A DNA stretch of 64,000 nucleotides, taken from positions 1,209,608 through 1,273,607 of the forward strand of contig NZ_JAOAMU010000001.1 of NCBI RefSeq assembly GCF_025154075.1, written 5' to 3'. Positions 37,391-44,491 of this stretch are shown here, piece by piece. Both the position numbers and the translations under genes were made by a program. Source of the DNA: Chryseobacterium herbae (lineage in GTDB: Bacteria; Bacteroidota; Bacteroidia; Flavobacteriales; Weeksellaceae). The number at the start of each line of letters is the position of its first letter. Position 1 is the stretch's first letter. A model generated the notes under the pieces. The model saw only the letters and a list, made by a program, of their open reading frames with translations, had not been told where the DNA came from and did no database searches.

Positions 37391-38000
37391 TATACTTGAA
37401 GGATGGAATACAATGAGTATTTTTTTGTTTTTTCAAATCATTAAAGGATTATAAAAATAATTCACACATACGTGTATTTAATTTGTTAATTTTAATTAAA
37501 TTTCGCCTTTAAGTAGATTTTTTATGCGTTTTTAAGAATTAGGTTCTATTTTTTATTTAAATTTGAAAACGAACAAACAGATTATTTACTTATTAATTAA
37601 AAATTTACAGGCACAATAATCTATTTACACTAAGGTCAATAGTTAAAAATATTACGAATAAAACTGCATGAAAGAGCGTTAATGGGTTATATATATTCTT
37701 ACAAAAAAGAAGTCTGAAACATGAAAGAGGTCTTCCCTGCACCAATTGAATAAGGATATTACAGAAGAAAATGGAAGATAAAAAGTATTCTTAAGACACA
37801 TAACCTGAAAACTAATTTATCGGCAGACTGCCGGCTGTACGCATATCAAGTATAGTACAGAGCTTAAAATTCCCCTTTTTGCCGCTGAGATTTTCTTAGC
37901 GTAATTTTATTTTTCAGACAGTCCATTCATTCACCGTAAGTGTGAAATATATGATCTGTTGATTTTAATTCGTGAATTAACAAGAAATAGTACTCAAAAC
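37391..38000. other. Long intergenic region upstream of HTH gene pair
   Basis: About 600 AT-rich bases lie between the divergent SulP and HTH genes. I find no convincing reading frame, tRNA or stable hairpin. Direct repeats of TTTAATTTGTTAATT type occur near 37480. It may contain a long promoter or untranslated region for the HTH genes. Confidence 0.45.
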
Positions 38001-38438
38001 ATGTTATATAAAGAAATTCATATAGGAAAGTTTATCAAGGAGATGGTTGATGAAAATGAGGTACCCATGGAGAGGATCTGTAATTTTCTCAATAAGGATG
38101 ATGAGTTTATTGAAAACGTTTACAAAAGCAAATCCATTGATGCGGAACTGCTTTTAAGATGGAGCAAACTGCTGGAATATGATTTTTTCAGGCTGTACAG
38201 TTCACATCTTATCCTCTATGCACCGCCATCTGCCGTGAAGAAAAACCAGGACCAGAAGAAATCTGATAAAATCCCTTATTTCAGGAAAAATATTTATACC
38301 CAAGAGATTAAAGATTTTATCATGAAAAGGATTTTGTCCGGGGAAATGACGTATAGCGAAGTGATCAAAGAATACTCTATTCCGAAAAGTACGCTTCACC
38401 GATGGCTTCAGAAAAATAATGATAATACTAACGGATAA
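38001..38438 (+). CDS. Helix-turn-helix protein, transposase-OrfA-like
   Basis: I chose the ATG at 38001 (MLYKEIHIGKFIKEM). The 145-residue protein has an N-terminal helical part (VPMERICNFLNKDDEFIENVY) and a C-terminal helix-turn-helix (MTYSEVIKEYSIPKSTLHRWLQK) of the type found in IS3-like OrfA proteins and small regulators. No transposase catalytic gene or inverted repeats lie nearby. Such genes occur in pairs in Chryseobacterium, as with the next gene 12 bases downstream. The role is unknown. Confidence 0.75.
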   Translation: MLYKEIHIGKFIKEMVDENEVPMERICNFLNKDDEFIENVYKSKSIDAELLLRWSKLLEYDFFRLYSSHLILYAPPSAVKKNQDQKKSDKIPYFRKNIYTQEIKDFIMKRILSGEMTYSEVIKEYSIPKSTLHRWLQKNNDNTNG

Positions 38439-38450
38439 ACAGAACTCACT

Positions 38451-38798
38451 ATGCGTCCCAATTACAAGAAGATCTACTACGATATGCTGAGGCTGGAACA
38501 TCCGGAAAAGCTGAAAGACCCGAAAATCAAGGAGCTCCTCGGAAAACTCAACACGACTGAAGATATACTGAATTTCAATGACAAGATTTTTGCACAGTCG
38601 AAAGAGAGCCAGATCAACAATCAAAAGCTTAAAACCTATGATAAAAAAACAATGTTCAAGCTTTTGCAGTATCAAAACAAACATGGTTTTTCTACCAGTT
38701 ATATGTCCAGGACCTATAAGATCAGCAGAACAACGATCATGAACTGGAAAAAAACTTTCGAAGAAGAAATAGAACAAGTAATCAATGCCGGCGAATAA
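38451..38798 (+). CDS. Small helix-turn-helix protein
   Basis: This 115-residue charged protein has a C-terminal helix-turn-helix (HGFSTSYMSRTYKISRTTIMNWKK, about residues 75-100) and a helical N-terminal part (YKKIYYDMLRLEHPEKLKDP). It pairs with the previous gene, 12 bases upstream. The stop codon is within the loop of a terminator. It converges with the Y-RNA array on the other strand. Its function is unknown; it may bind DNA as a partner of the upstream protein. Confidence 0.75.
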   Translation: MRPNYKKIYYDMLRLEHPEKLKDPKIKELLGKLNTTEDILNFNDKIFAQSKESQINNQKLKTYDKKTMFKLLQYQNKHGFSTSYMSRTYKISRTTIMNWKKTFEEEIEQVINAGE

Positions 38799-38814
38799 TT
38801 CACCGGCATTTTGA
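38784..38814. terminator. Bidirectional terminator between HTH gene and Y-RNA array
   Basis: AATGCCGG and CCGGCATT form a perfect 8-base stem around 11 bases that contain the HTH gene stop codon. It lies within a few bases of the 3' end of the last Y RNA and can end transcripts from both sides. Confidence 0.75.
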
Positions 38815-38816
38815 TT

Positions 38817-38950
38817 GTAAAAGGTAATGGACCAGGAAAACCGGGGCTGTCGTTTGCCGGATTCGAACCGGATAACCTTGCCGGATTGACCGACTTCGCT
38901 ATTCCTCCCCAAGAGATGGTACGATGTATTTTTCCTGTACGACACTTTAA
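38817..38950 (-). ncRNA. Y-RNA-like transcript 8 (array end)
   Basis: The 5' and 3' ends pair (TAAAG with CTTTTA). After the conserved GTGTCGTA comes a strong second stem, CAGGAAAA with TTTTCCTG. An inner stem TTGGGG/CCCCGG follows. A T-arm-like hairpin CCGG-TTCGAAT-CCGG is present, but the D-arm part (AGCGAAGTCGGTCAATCC) is atypical, and a T-arm/acceptor/D-arm order cannot be shown. It is the most diverged member and the last of the array. Confidence 0.6.
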
Positions 38951-38957
38951 TTTTTTA

Positions 38958-39110
38958 AAACAAGGCAACAGCTGAGCGTGTATAGTCGTGCTCTAACCAA
39001 CTGAGCTACTCTTCCTATTGACAGATTGTGTTTTTTTGTGGAAGAGACGGGACTCGAACCCGTGACCCCGTCGTGATGAGCGAAGTAACACTGTTCTACG
39101 GCACTTGTTT
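38958..39110 (-). ncRNA. Y-RNA-like transcript 7 with permuted tRNA module
   Basis: The outer stem is AAACAAG/CTTGTTT. The conserved GTGCCGTAG follows, then a second stem AACAG/CTGTT, then TTACTTCG. The tRNA-like part is permuted: T arm CGGG-TTCGAGT-CCCG, acceptor 3' strand CTCTTCC, a 24-base loop, acceptor 5' strand GGAAGAG (7 perfect pairs), then D arm GCTC-AGTTGGTTA-GAGC. No anticodon arm is present; the Y stem takes its place. The large loop joining the acceptor strands is unusual. Confidence 0.8.
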
Positions 39111-39122
39111 ATTTTTTTAAAC

Positions 39123-39257
39123 TAAAACAGAGGCAAAAGGCGAAAAGACAGACATGCACCTTTTTCCTTACTGTTATTCGGGGATATTGCATTTTTCTTA
39201 GATTTTGAGGTCTAATTTCCTACTCGAAGTAAGCCTTTTCTACGGCACTCTTTTATT
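39123..39257 (-). ncRNA. Y-RNA-like transcript 6 without tRNA module
   Basis: It has the same frame as its neighbours: outer AAAAGAG with CTC-TG-TTTT, conserved GTGCCGTA, second stem AAAAGGC/GCCTTTT, then TTACTTCG. No T-loop or D-loop sequence is recognisable inside. Instead there is a TTAGA/TCTAA hairpin and a loose A-rich part. It may be a simple Y RNA with a different effector region. Confidence 0.65.
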
Positions 39258-39259
39258 GA

Positions 39260-39403
39260 AGTCAAGGTTATAATGAAAGAATCTTTTCTGCGTTTTGCTC
39301 TACCTGCTGAGCTACAATCCCGTTTACAACAGGGAAGGCAGGGATCGAACCTGCGACCTAAACGTTTAACAATCGAAGTATGATTCTAAAACGACACCTG
39401 ACT
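39260..39403 (-). ncRNA. Y-RNA-like transcript 5 with permuted tRNA module
   Basis: Outer stem AGTCAGG pairs with CC-T-TGACT (one bulge). Then come GTGTCGTTTT, second stem GAATC/GATTC and ATACTTCG. Inside are the T arm GCAGG-TTCGATC-CCTGC, an acceptor-like stem CCC-GTT/AACGGG with a bulged T and a 3-base loop, and the D arm GCTC-AGCAGGTA-GAGC. It is the nearest relative of transcript 4 and probably arose by tandem duplication. Confidence 0.78.
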
Positions 39404-39473
39404 TTTTCTATTTTACTTTAATGACTCGTTTTACATTGAGCCTGTTTTATCTAAATGATACCTTTTATTTTTA

Positions 39474-39616
39474 AATCAAGGTAATACTGAAAGGATCTTC
39501 CGTGCATGCGCTCTACCTGCTGAGCTACCTCTCCTTTTCGAGGGAAAGGGCAGGAATCGAACCTGCGACCCAATGTTTCTAAATCCCGAAGTATGATCCT
39601 AAAACGACACTTGATT
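39474..39616 (-). ncRNA. Y-RNA-like transcript 4 with permuted tRNA module
   Basis: Outer stem AATCAAG/CTTGATT is perfect. GTGTCGTTTT follows, then second stem AGGATC/GATCCT and ATACTTCG. The tRNA-like module has T arm GCAGG-TTCGATT-CCTGC, acceptor CCTTTCC/GGAGAGG (7 pairs, one wobble) closed by an 8-base loop, and D arm GCTC-AGCAGGTA-GAGC. The D-loop GG and T-loop TTCGA needed for the tRNA elbow are kept. This is the clearest example in the array. Confidence 0.85.
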
Positions 39617-39622
39617 ATTTGT

Positions 39623-39750
39623 AAGCAAGGCATTTGGCCAAACAGAAACTTACGACAGAGTGATACCCTTACACCATCTGTTTCCAGAACAGGAGTCGAA
39701 CCTGTATTGCTGCCTCCCAACGAAGCAATTCTGTTTTACGGCACCTGCTT
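39623..39750 (-). ncRNA. Y-RNA-like transcript 3 with permuted tRNA module
   Basis: Outer stem AAGCAGG pairs with CC-T-TGCTT. GTGCCGTAA follows, then second stem AACAGAA/TTCTGTT and GCTTCG. The T arm is ACAGG-TTCGACT-CCTGT. The acceptor is shortened to TCTG/CAGA closed by the tetraloop GAAA. The D arm is GTG-TAAGGGTAT-CAC. The 5' strand overlaps the last codons of the 78-residue gene upstream, whose UAA stop lies in the conserved motif. Only seven bases separate it from transcript 4. Confidence 0.78.
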
Positions 39751-39972
39751 TATATTTTTCCAACGGGTCTTTCTGTATTTTTTCCAGTTTCTCTGGTAAT
39801 TTTCCTGATGGGAATTCACCGTTTCAATACCGTGCGGAAAGCAATACGAACAGCCCATTTCATTTCCATACTTTAATCTTGAGATCTGTATTCCGGAAAT
39901 TTTCTTTGGAAAATCTATGAGTCCGTATTCATTGATCCCGAAAGAGTGTTTTAATGTCTTGAATTTTTTCAT
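39736..39972 (-). CDS. Small protein with CxxC motif inside Y-RNA unit
   Basis: This 78-residue basic protein is not a family I can name. It has GNEMGCSYCFPHGIETVN near residue 37, with a Cys-x-x-Cys pair and a nearby His that might bind zinc, and a lysine/arginine/tryptophan-rich tail (NWKKYRKTRWKNIKQ). It starts with ATG 87 bases after the DUF6584 gene ends and stops inside Y-RNA 3. The basic tail would suit RNA binding (inference). It looks real because codon use and composition are protein-like up to the RNA. Confidence 0.6.
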   Translation of the reverse strand: MKKFKTLKHSFGINEYGLIDFPKKISGIQISRLKYGNEMGCSYCFPHGIETVNSHQENYQRNWKKYRKTRWKNIKQVP

Positions 39973-40058
39973 GTCTATTGAGAATTAACCTCAATACACC
40001 GTTCCTTTAAGACATGGTTTATACATTTTCATGGTTACTATTTTTTATATGGTAAAAT

Positions 40059-40583
40059 CTACCTAAATAATGAAATGAAAAGTTCAAAAAGCTTAACAAG
40101 TCCCAAAACCGGCAGTACGATTACCATTCCTATTAATAAGCAGATTCCCACTTTACTTAGGAAGCTTTGTTTACTTTTTGGCTCTGCTAGTCCCTGTTTA
40201 TATTTCTGTTTATATTCAGGAATATGATTGGTCTTTTTCAAACTATCTATTTCGAGATCTTTTAAAACATTCAGGGCATATTCATTAAGAATATTTTTAT
40301 TGCCTCTGAAAACAATGTCTTTTAAAATAGCGTTTCCAGAATAGCTTAAAGAACTTTTATAAATTTCCACAGCATTTTCCATTTCTTTATCTTGCGGTTC
40401 AGATAAAATCCAAAACTTTCCTGCTTCATCTAAAAATCCTGCTTCATAATAAATCCGTCCCAGTTTTTTTCTTAAAGAAAGGTCATCAGGATATTGATTA
40501 ATCGCATTTCTGAGCCTGTCACATGCTTTTTTCTTTCTTCCTTCTTCAAGATCCTTCTCAATTTTGTAAAAGATATTTTCCAT
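40059..40583 (-). CDS. DUF6584-family protein with C-terminal membrane segment
   Basis: I start at the ATG at 40583 (MENIFYKIEKDLEEG); the longer frame would begin with TTG inside Y-RNA 2. The 174-residue protein has a TPR-like helical repeat region (GRKKKACDRLRNAINQYPDD, then LSLRKKLGRIYYEAGFLDEAG) characteristic of DUF6584, and ends in a hydrophobic anchor (VGICLLIGMVIVLPVLGLVKLF). The gene is embedded between Y-RNA 2 (11 bases upstream) and the 78-residue gene, so it belongs to the Y-RNA transcription unit. It may tether or scaffold; this is inference. Confidence 0.78.
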   Translation of the reverse strand: MENIFYKIEKDLEEGRKKKACDRLRNAINQYPDDLSLRKKLGRIYYEAGFLDEAGKFWILSEPQDKEMENAVEIYKSSLSYSGNAILKDIVFRGNKNILNEYALNVLKDLEIDSLKKTNHIPEYKQKYKQGLAEPKSKQSFLSKVGICLLIGMVIVLPVLGLVKLFELFISLFR

Positions 40584-40593
40584 AGTGATAATT

Positions 40594-40680
40594 AAAAAAC
40601 CAAGCAATAAGTCATAAACATTTTTGAATGTATTCAAATTCGAAGTTTGACGATGAAACGTTTATTGTACGGCATTGGTC
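40594..40680 (-). ncRNA. Y-RNA-like transcript 2, short form
   Basis: Outer stem ACCAA/TTGGT, conserved TGCCGTA, second stem CAATAA/TTATTG and then CTTCGAA in the inner part. The 3' stem runs straight into TTTTTT, so it is also an intrinsic terminator. Inner hairpins are TCAAA/TTTGA and ACATT/AATGT; there is no tRNA-like module. Its end is 11 bases before the DUF6584 start, so downstream expression needs readthrough or processing. Confidence 0.7.
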
Positions 40681-40684
40681 TGTT

Positions 40685-40757
40685 TTTACCGGACATCTGG
40701 CGAAAAGACTCTGTTCAATGAAAAGTCGAAGAAGTTCTTTTCTTACGGCACCGGATG
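40685..40757 (-). ncRNA. Y-RNA-like transcript 1, short form at array promoter
   Basis: It begins at the predicted start of the array promoter. Outer stem CCGG/CCGG, conserved GTGCCGTAA, second stem GAAAA/TTTTC, bulge with ACTTCTTCG, third stem GACT/AGTC and a loop TTTCATTGAACAG. It has no tRNA-like module and resembles the minimal Y-RNA form: a bulged stem closed by a loop. Confidence 0.7.
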
Positions 40758-40765
40758 AATAACAA

Positions 40766-40803
40766 TGCAAAGTTATTTTAGAAGTGCGCATTCTTTTTAC
40801 GCA
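40766..40803 (-). promoter_or_regulatory. Shared 38-base RNA-island promoter, site D (Y-RNA array)
   Basis: Read on the minus strand, TGCGTA and TGCGCA boxes lie 13 bases apart with AAAAG between them, followed at fixed distance by TAACTTTGCA, which contains a TAnnTTTG -7 box. There is no TTTG -33 box, as expected for an activator-dependent promoter. The sequence AAAATAAACT just before the boxes also recurs at site C. Y-RNA 1 starts about ten bases downstream. Confidence 0.82.
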
Positions 40804-40825
40804 GTTTATTTTTATTTGTATTTTT

Positions 40826-41275
40826 TTAAATATCGATATAGAGTTTCTGTCCTTTTTCCATGGCCTCTTCTGCAAATTTTTTCAAAACAGGATAATAATA
40901 GTTTTCAAAATCATCATACAGATATTCTTTCCTATTACAATTTTTTATAGATTCTAAAGTCAGCAGAAAATCGTCTGCATCGATCTCAGTACATTGAGCA
41001 CTGATATCCTGCCAGCCGGTGCATTCATTGTTTTGTCTCACAAATTCGGGCAGTCTGTTGTATTCTTCCGGCGCAATCCCTTCATAAAACCAATAATTTA
41101 AATATCCTCTGAAAGTTCCGCCTCCAAAAAGTACCGCTTCCTGCTTGCCTTCCGATTTTGTCAGAAGCATATATTCTTCACCACAATCGGGCGCTCCGCA
41201 GCAAGGACACAAGCATAGATGTGTTAAATCTTCTTTTATAAAAGGGTTTCCTTGATATTGATAGGTTTCGGGCAT
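40826..41275 (-). CDS. Hypothetical protein with cysteine cluster, 149 aa
   Basis: I do not recognise it. The N-terminal third has THLCLCPCCGAPDCGEEYML, a dense cysteine cluster that could bind zinc. The rest is acidic and aromatic (GTFRGYLNYWFYEGIAPEEY; YLYDDFENYYYPVLKKFAEE). It is cytoplasmic by composition. It ends just upstream of promoter site D, and a degenerate copy of the island promoter may lie near 41500, but that is too weak to call. Confidence 0.65.
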   Translation of the reverse strand: MPETYQYQGNPFIKEDLTHLCLCPCCGAPDCGEEYMLLTKSEGKQEAVLFGGGTFRGYLNYWFYEGIAPEEYNRLPEFVRQNNECTGWQDISAQCTEIDADDFLLTLESIKNCNRKEYLYDDFENYYYPVLKKFAEEAMEKGQKLYIDI

Positions 41276-41529
41276 AGGTTTATGGTTTTTGTCATTGCGA
41301 GGAACGACGAAATAATTTTAAAATTAAGATATTTGTTCGTTTTGCCTTGAAGCAAAAGAACCAAAAATTCAAGACTTGCAAACTCCGGCTAAAAATAATC
41401 TCTACTCTCTAAAAATTGTAAAACTCGTGCGAATTATATAGTGTTATCTTCGTTCAGAATGGGTCTCGCACTCAGACAGTAGAATTTTCTTAACGTTCGC
41501 ATAGTTTATTTTTTTAACGCCTCCCTTTC

Positions 41530-42195
41530 CTAGGTCGCTTTGTTTACGCCAGCCAATATTTCTGAGATTACATCAAAATTTTTAATCTCCATCTTTTCCA
41601 AAATTTTTGAAATTCTATTTTTAAAATTGATTTGTTGTTTTTCTGCTTTCTCCAATTCAGTTTTCAATTCCAATTCATCAACTTCGATATGCGCTTGTAT
41701 ATTTTTTGCATCTTTAAGATTTACATCAGAATAATCAGACAACTGAATCTTTCCGTTCACTTTTTTATAAAAAATCCATGGATGACCGATCCACAGCTCA
41801 TTCCATTCTTCGGTTTTATCTTCAAGAATTTTTTTCCACTCTTTGATATTCCCAATATCTCCACAGCATGTAGGCAAAACCCATGCTTTATTATCTTCCA
41901 TCAAAGCTATTCCTCCATCAAAAGCTGTAAGCATATCTTCTTCAAGCTCTGTTGGTTTAATTCCTTTAAAATCCGTTCCTAAAATAATTTCTAAATTACC
42001 GTCATCAATCATTTCAATATCAATAAGATAAGAATCTTCATCTATCGGACTAAAATTAAAATTCAGACTAGACACAGACTTTACCCATTCCTTATACCAA
42101 ATTTCAGAATCTGGAAAATCAGAACTATCTGGTAATTCAGAATCTTCTTTTGAATATTTTAATGGGTAGATTTCAATTACATTAATAAGTTTCAT
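41530..42195 (-). CDS. Hypothetical protein, 221 aa
   Basis: I do not recognise it. The product is acidic and soluble, with a beta-rich first half (INVIEIYPLKY; YLIDIEMIDDGNLEIILG), a central WVLPTCCGDIGNIKEWKKIL region and a lysine/glutamate-rich C-terminal coiled stretch. The central part resembles the small single-domain proteins often found beside toxins or in SMI1/KNR4-like groups, but the match is only an impression. It follows Ro60 on the same strand, with about 115 bases between. Confidence 0.65.
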   Translation of the reverse strand: MKLINVIEIYPLKYSKEDSELPDSSDFPDSEIWYKEWVKSVSSLNFNFSPIDEDSYLIDIEMIDDGNLEIILGTDFKGIKPTELEEDMLTAFDGGIALMEDNKAWVLPTCCGDIGNIKEWKKILEDKTEEWNELWIGHPWIFYKKVNGKIQLSDYSDVNLKDAKNIQAHIEVDELELKTELEKAEKQQINFKNRISKILEKMEIKNFDVISEILAGVNKAT

Positions 42196-42312
42196 ACTCT
42201 GGAGAATTCAAGTTTGAGTTTTATTTATATTTATTCGCTCATTTTGTAATGAAGATGGATCATCATTCATCAATCATCATTCATAATTCATCATTTATAA
42301 AAGCAGTGCCTT

Positions 42313-43830
42313 TTACAGCACCACTTTTTTAATTAATTGCACGGCAGACGTTCTATCTTCCACTGCATTCAATACATCGAAAATCTTATCTGACCAACCC
42401 GCAATTAGATATACATCATTTTTTCTGACATCCAATGGCTGGTTTCCATAACCTGCTAAATCAAAAATATATAATTTCGCGTCCGGAGCTATCTTCTTAT
42501 AACGATTCCAGGAATCTTCAAAAGAATGTTTGGTATTTTTGCTGTTCCACAACTGTGTGTCGGTAAACAACATCACCTTATCTGTTTTTTCTCGACTTCT
42601 AATAAGATCCTCGATCACCAGATAACCGTTGGTAGAATAACCTACTTCACCCTCACGTTTGTAAAACTCATTGACGTTTCTCAAAATACCGCTTTTAGGC
42701 ATAGGAACTCTCAGCCATCTGTCACCGAAAATACCCGTGATCACATTTTTGCATTGTGACTGTAAAATCATAGACATCAATAATCCGATATCATAAAGCA
42801 ATACTTTACTTTTAGGAGAAACCGACTTCTGCATAGAACCTGAAACATCCGCCGCGATTACCACCGAAGTGTCAAAACCAAAACCTTTGATATTTTTCGC
42901 ACTCAACATTACCGCATCTTCCAATGCTTCTAAAACAGATGAAAGATAAGGTGATTTCATAATTTTCAATTCTCTGTAGGCCGCCAAAAATCTGAACGGA
43001 AGCTGCTTTGAATTGATGACAGCCTTTTCATTGGATAGATAGCTGCAAACTTTAGCCATCACATCAGAAGAAACTTCTGATTCCAAAATATTTCTCATGT
43101 TTCTCAGCGTAGCCATATAACCCAGTTTATTGCTAAGGATCAATTCTTCCCACTTATTTTTAAAAGCCAGTTTTTTTTCCGCCTCATCTGCAAATTTCGT
43201 CTGACCCAACACTGAAAGTTCAACTTCCCATGTGTAAGGAGTTTCCAAAGTATCACCCACAATTTTATTAAAAACAGCCTGCTGATTTTCATCTTTTGCT
43301 TTCGGGTGAACCAGGAACAATGCATCTCTAAGTGTTACTTCTGCTTTTCTGTTGTATTTTGCAAACTGGTATTCATCAAATTTATTGAAAGACTTCGCAA
43401 GACCTTTCTGGATCTGTTTTGAAAGTCTGTTCAGTTTTTTCATTTCCGTTCTCTCATTGGTCGTCTGGTAATACGCCAGAAGTTCAGTGATCTCATCCGC
43501 TCTCTGGATTACACCATCAACCGTTCTGCTTATTAAGTCTGTACCGGAGGTTTGTTTTGCCAATTCAGCAGTCAATACCAATGGAATGGAACGTAAGTAC
43601 ATATCTTTCCTTGCATACACGGCTAACTTCGCTACGAATTCCGGATCGTTTTTTTTGATCAGAGACTGAATTCTCACCAATCTGTCGCTCCCTTTTTCAT
43701 AAGAAGTTCTGGATAATCCTGTTGTAACAACAGCACTGTATAATTCTTCAGCAGGTGTCATGGTAAATGCCTTGGCACCTTCGTAGTTCATTACGGTATT
43801 TTTCTCTTTGTTTAAAAAATTAAATTTCAT
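42313..43830 (-). CDS. rsr: Ro60 (TROVE-domain) RNA-binding protein
   Basis: This 505-residue ring-shaped protein binds Y RNAs and the ends of misfolded RNAs. The TROVE domain spans about residues 1-320 (GLSRTSYEKGSDRLVRIQSL near 38, HeRKAEVTLRDALFLVHPKA-like segment near 165, SKQLPFRFLAAYRE near 280). The vWA domain follows with an intact metal site: AADVSGSMQ near 330 and LFTDTQLW near 423. The 38-base island promoter lies about 60 bases upstream, and the same element precedes the Y-RNA array, which supports a Ro60-Y RNA particle. Confidence 0.93.
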   Translation of the reverse strand: MKFNFLNKEKNTVMNYEGAKAFTMTPAEELYSAVVTTGLSRTSYEKGSDRLVRIQSLIKKNDPEFVAKLAVYARKDMYLRSIPLVLTAELAKQTSGTDLISRTVDGVIQRADEITELLAYYQTTNERTEMKKLNRLSKQIQKGLAKSFNKFDEYQFAKYNRKAEVTLRDALFLVHPKAKDENQQAVFNKIVGDTLETPYTWEVELSVLGQTKFADEAEKKLAFKNKWEELILSNKLGYMATLRNMRNILESEVSSDVMAKVCSYLSNEKAVINSKQLPFRFLAAYRELKIMKSPYLSSVLEALEDAVMLSAKNIKGFGFDTSVVIAADVSGSMQKSVSPKSKVLLYDIGLLMSMILQSQCKNVITGIFGDRWLRVPMPKSGILRNVNEFYKREGEVGYSTNGYLVIEDLIRSREKTDKVMLFTDTQLWNSKNTKHSFEDSWNRYKKIAPDAKLYIFDLAGYGNQPLDVRKNDVYLIAGWSDKIFDVLNAVEDRTSAVQLIKKVVL

Positions 43831-43889
43831 GAGTTACTGTTTTTGGTTAAACATTTTTGGAGGATCGCCTTTTCCTCTCTGATTTCTGA

Positions 43890-43927
43890 TGCAAAGTAAA
43901 AACAGTATTGCGCATTCTTTTTGCGTA
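43890..43927 (-). promoter_or_regulatory. Shared 38-base RNA-island promoter, site A (Ro60)
   Basis: On the minus strand TACGCA and TGCGCA lie 13 bases apart around AAAAGAA; TTACTTTGCA follows at the same distance as in the three other sites. The Ro60 start codon is 60 bases downstream, leaving a leader of about 50 bases. Confidence 0.85.
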
Positions 43928-44028
43928 GTTAATTTTTAATCATATTTTTTATTTTTTTAGAAAATTAGGGGATATTTAATCGTTGGTTGATATTTTATCA
44001 GTATTGAAAGGCTGTGGTTCGTGTTTCT

Positions 44029-44345
44029 TTATTAACCACAGATTTCGCAGATGAACACAGATGATTGTGTTTATTTGTGGAAAGGATTTGTGACATTTGT
44101 GTTTAAATTTAGATTTTGGCTAAAGCCAGATGAATAACATTCTTTCACAAGCGGGCTAAAGCCCGCTTCTATTGATGTATAGATCATTTTTTATTAACCG
44201 TAGATTTCGCAGATGTACACAGATGATTGTGTTATTTGTGAAAAGGATTTGTGACATTTGGGTTTAAATTTGGAATTTGGCTAAAGCCAGATGAATATGC
44301 CTATTTTTTAAGCGGGCTAAAGCCCGCTCCTATTGATGTTTAACG
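44029..44345. repeat. 162-bp tandem duplication with hairpins
   Basis: Two copies, starting near 44029 and 44191, each contain an ATTTCGCAGATG...ACACAGATGATTGTG part and then AGCGGGCT-AAA-GCCCGCT, a GC-rich 7-8-base hairpin. Related CACAGATT/ACACAGATG sequence recurs at 60358-60385 and 60448-60485. It lies in the 660-base gap between Ro60 and the VOC gene; no coding frame is apparent. Confidence 0.75.
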
Positions 44346-44352
44346 ACAAAAT

Positions 44353-44387
44353 CTGTTATCTGTTATCTGTTATCTGTTATCTGTTAT
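44353..44387. repeat. Five-copy 7-bp tandem repeat
   Basis: CTGTTAT is repeated five times without interruption. It may change in copy number by slippage. It lies about 105 bases before the VOC gene start. Confidence 0.85.
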
Positions 44388-44491
44388 CCTTTAAATAAAA
44401 TTTTTCTATCACTTAATTCAAATAAAGGAATCAGTTGCTTTCTATTTTTGAAAATGCATTGTCTAGCTTTGTGTACATTAAAATTCAGGCT

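Noticed and set aside
38001-38798. Insertion sequence with the two HTH genes
   Set aside because: No transposase catalytic domain, terminal inverted repeats or target duplications are visible.
39449-39720. 89-codon minus-strand frame over Y-RNAs 3 and 4
   Set aside because: It overlaps T and D arms and spans two RNA units; it has no start signal or family match.
38820-39760. Ordinary tRNA cluster on the minus strand
   Set aside because: T-loop sequences come before D-loop sequences, no anticodon arms are found, and each unit has the shared Y-type stem instead.
41488-41525. Possible fifth copy of the 38-base island promoter (AAAATAAACTATGCG on the minus strand)
   Set aside because: Only one TGCG box is present and the TTTGCA part is missing; it is probably a decayed copy at most.
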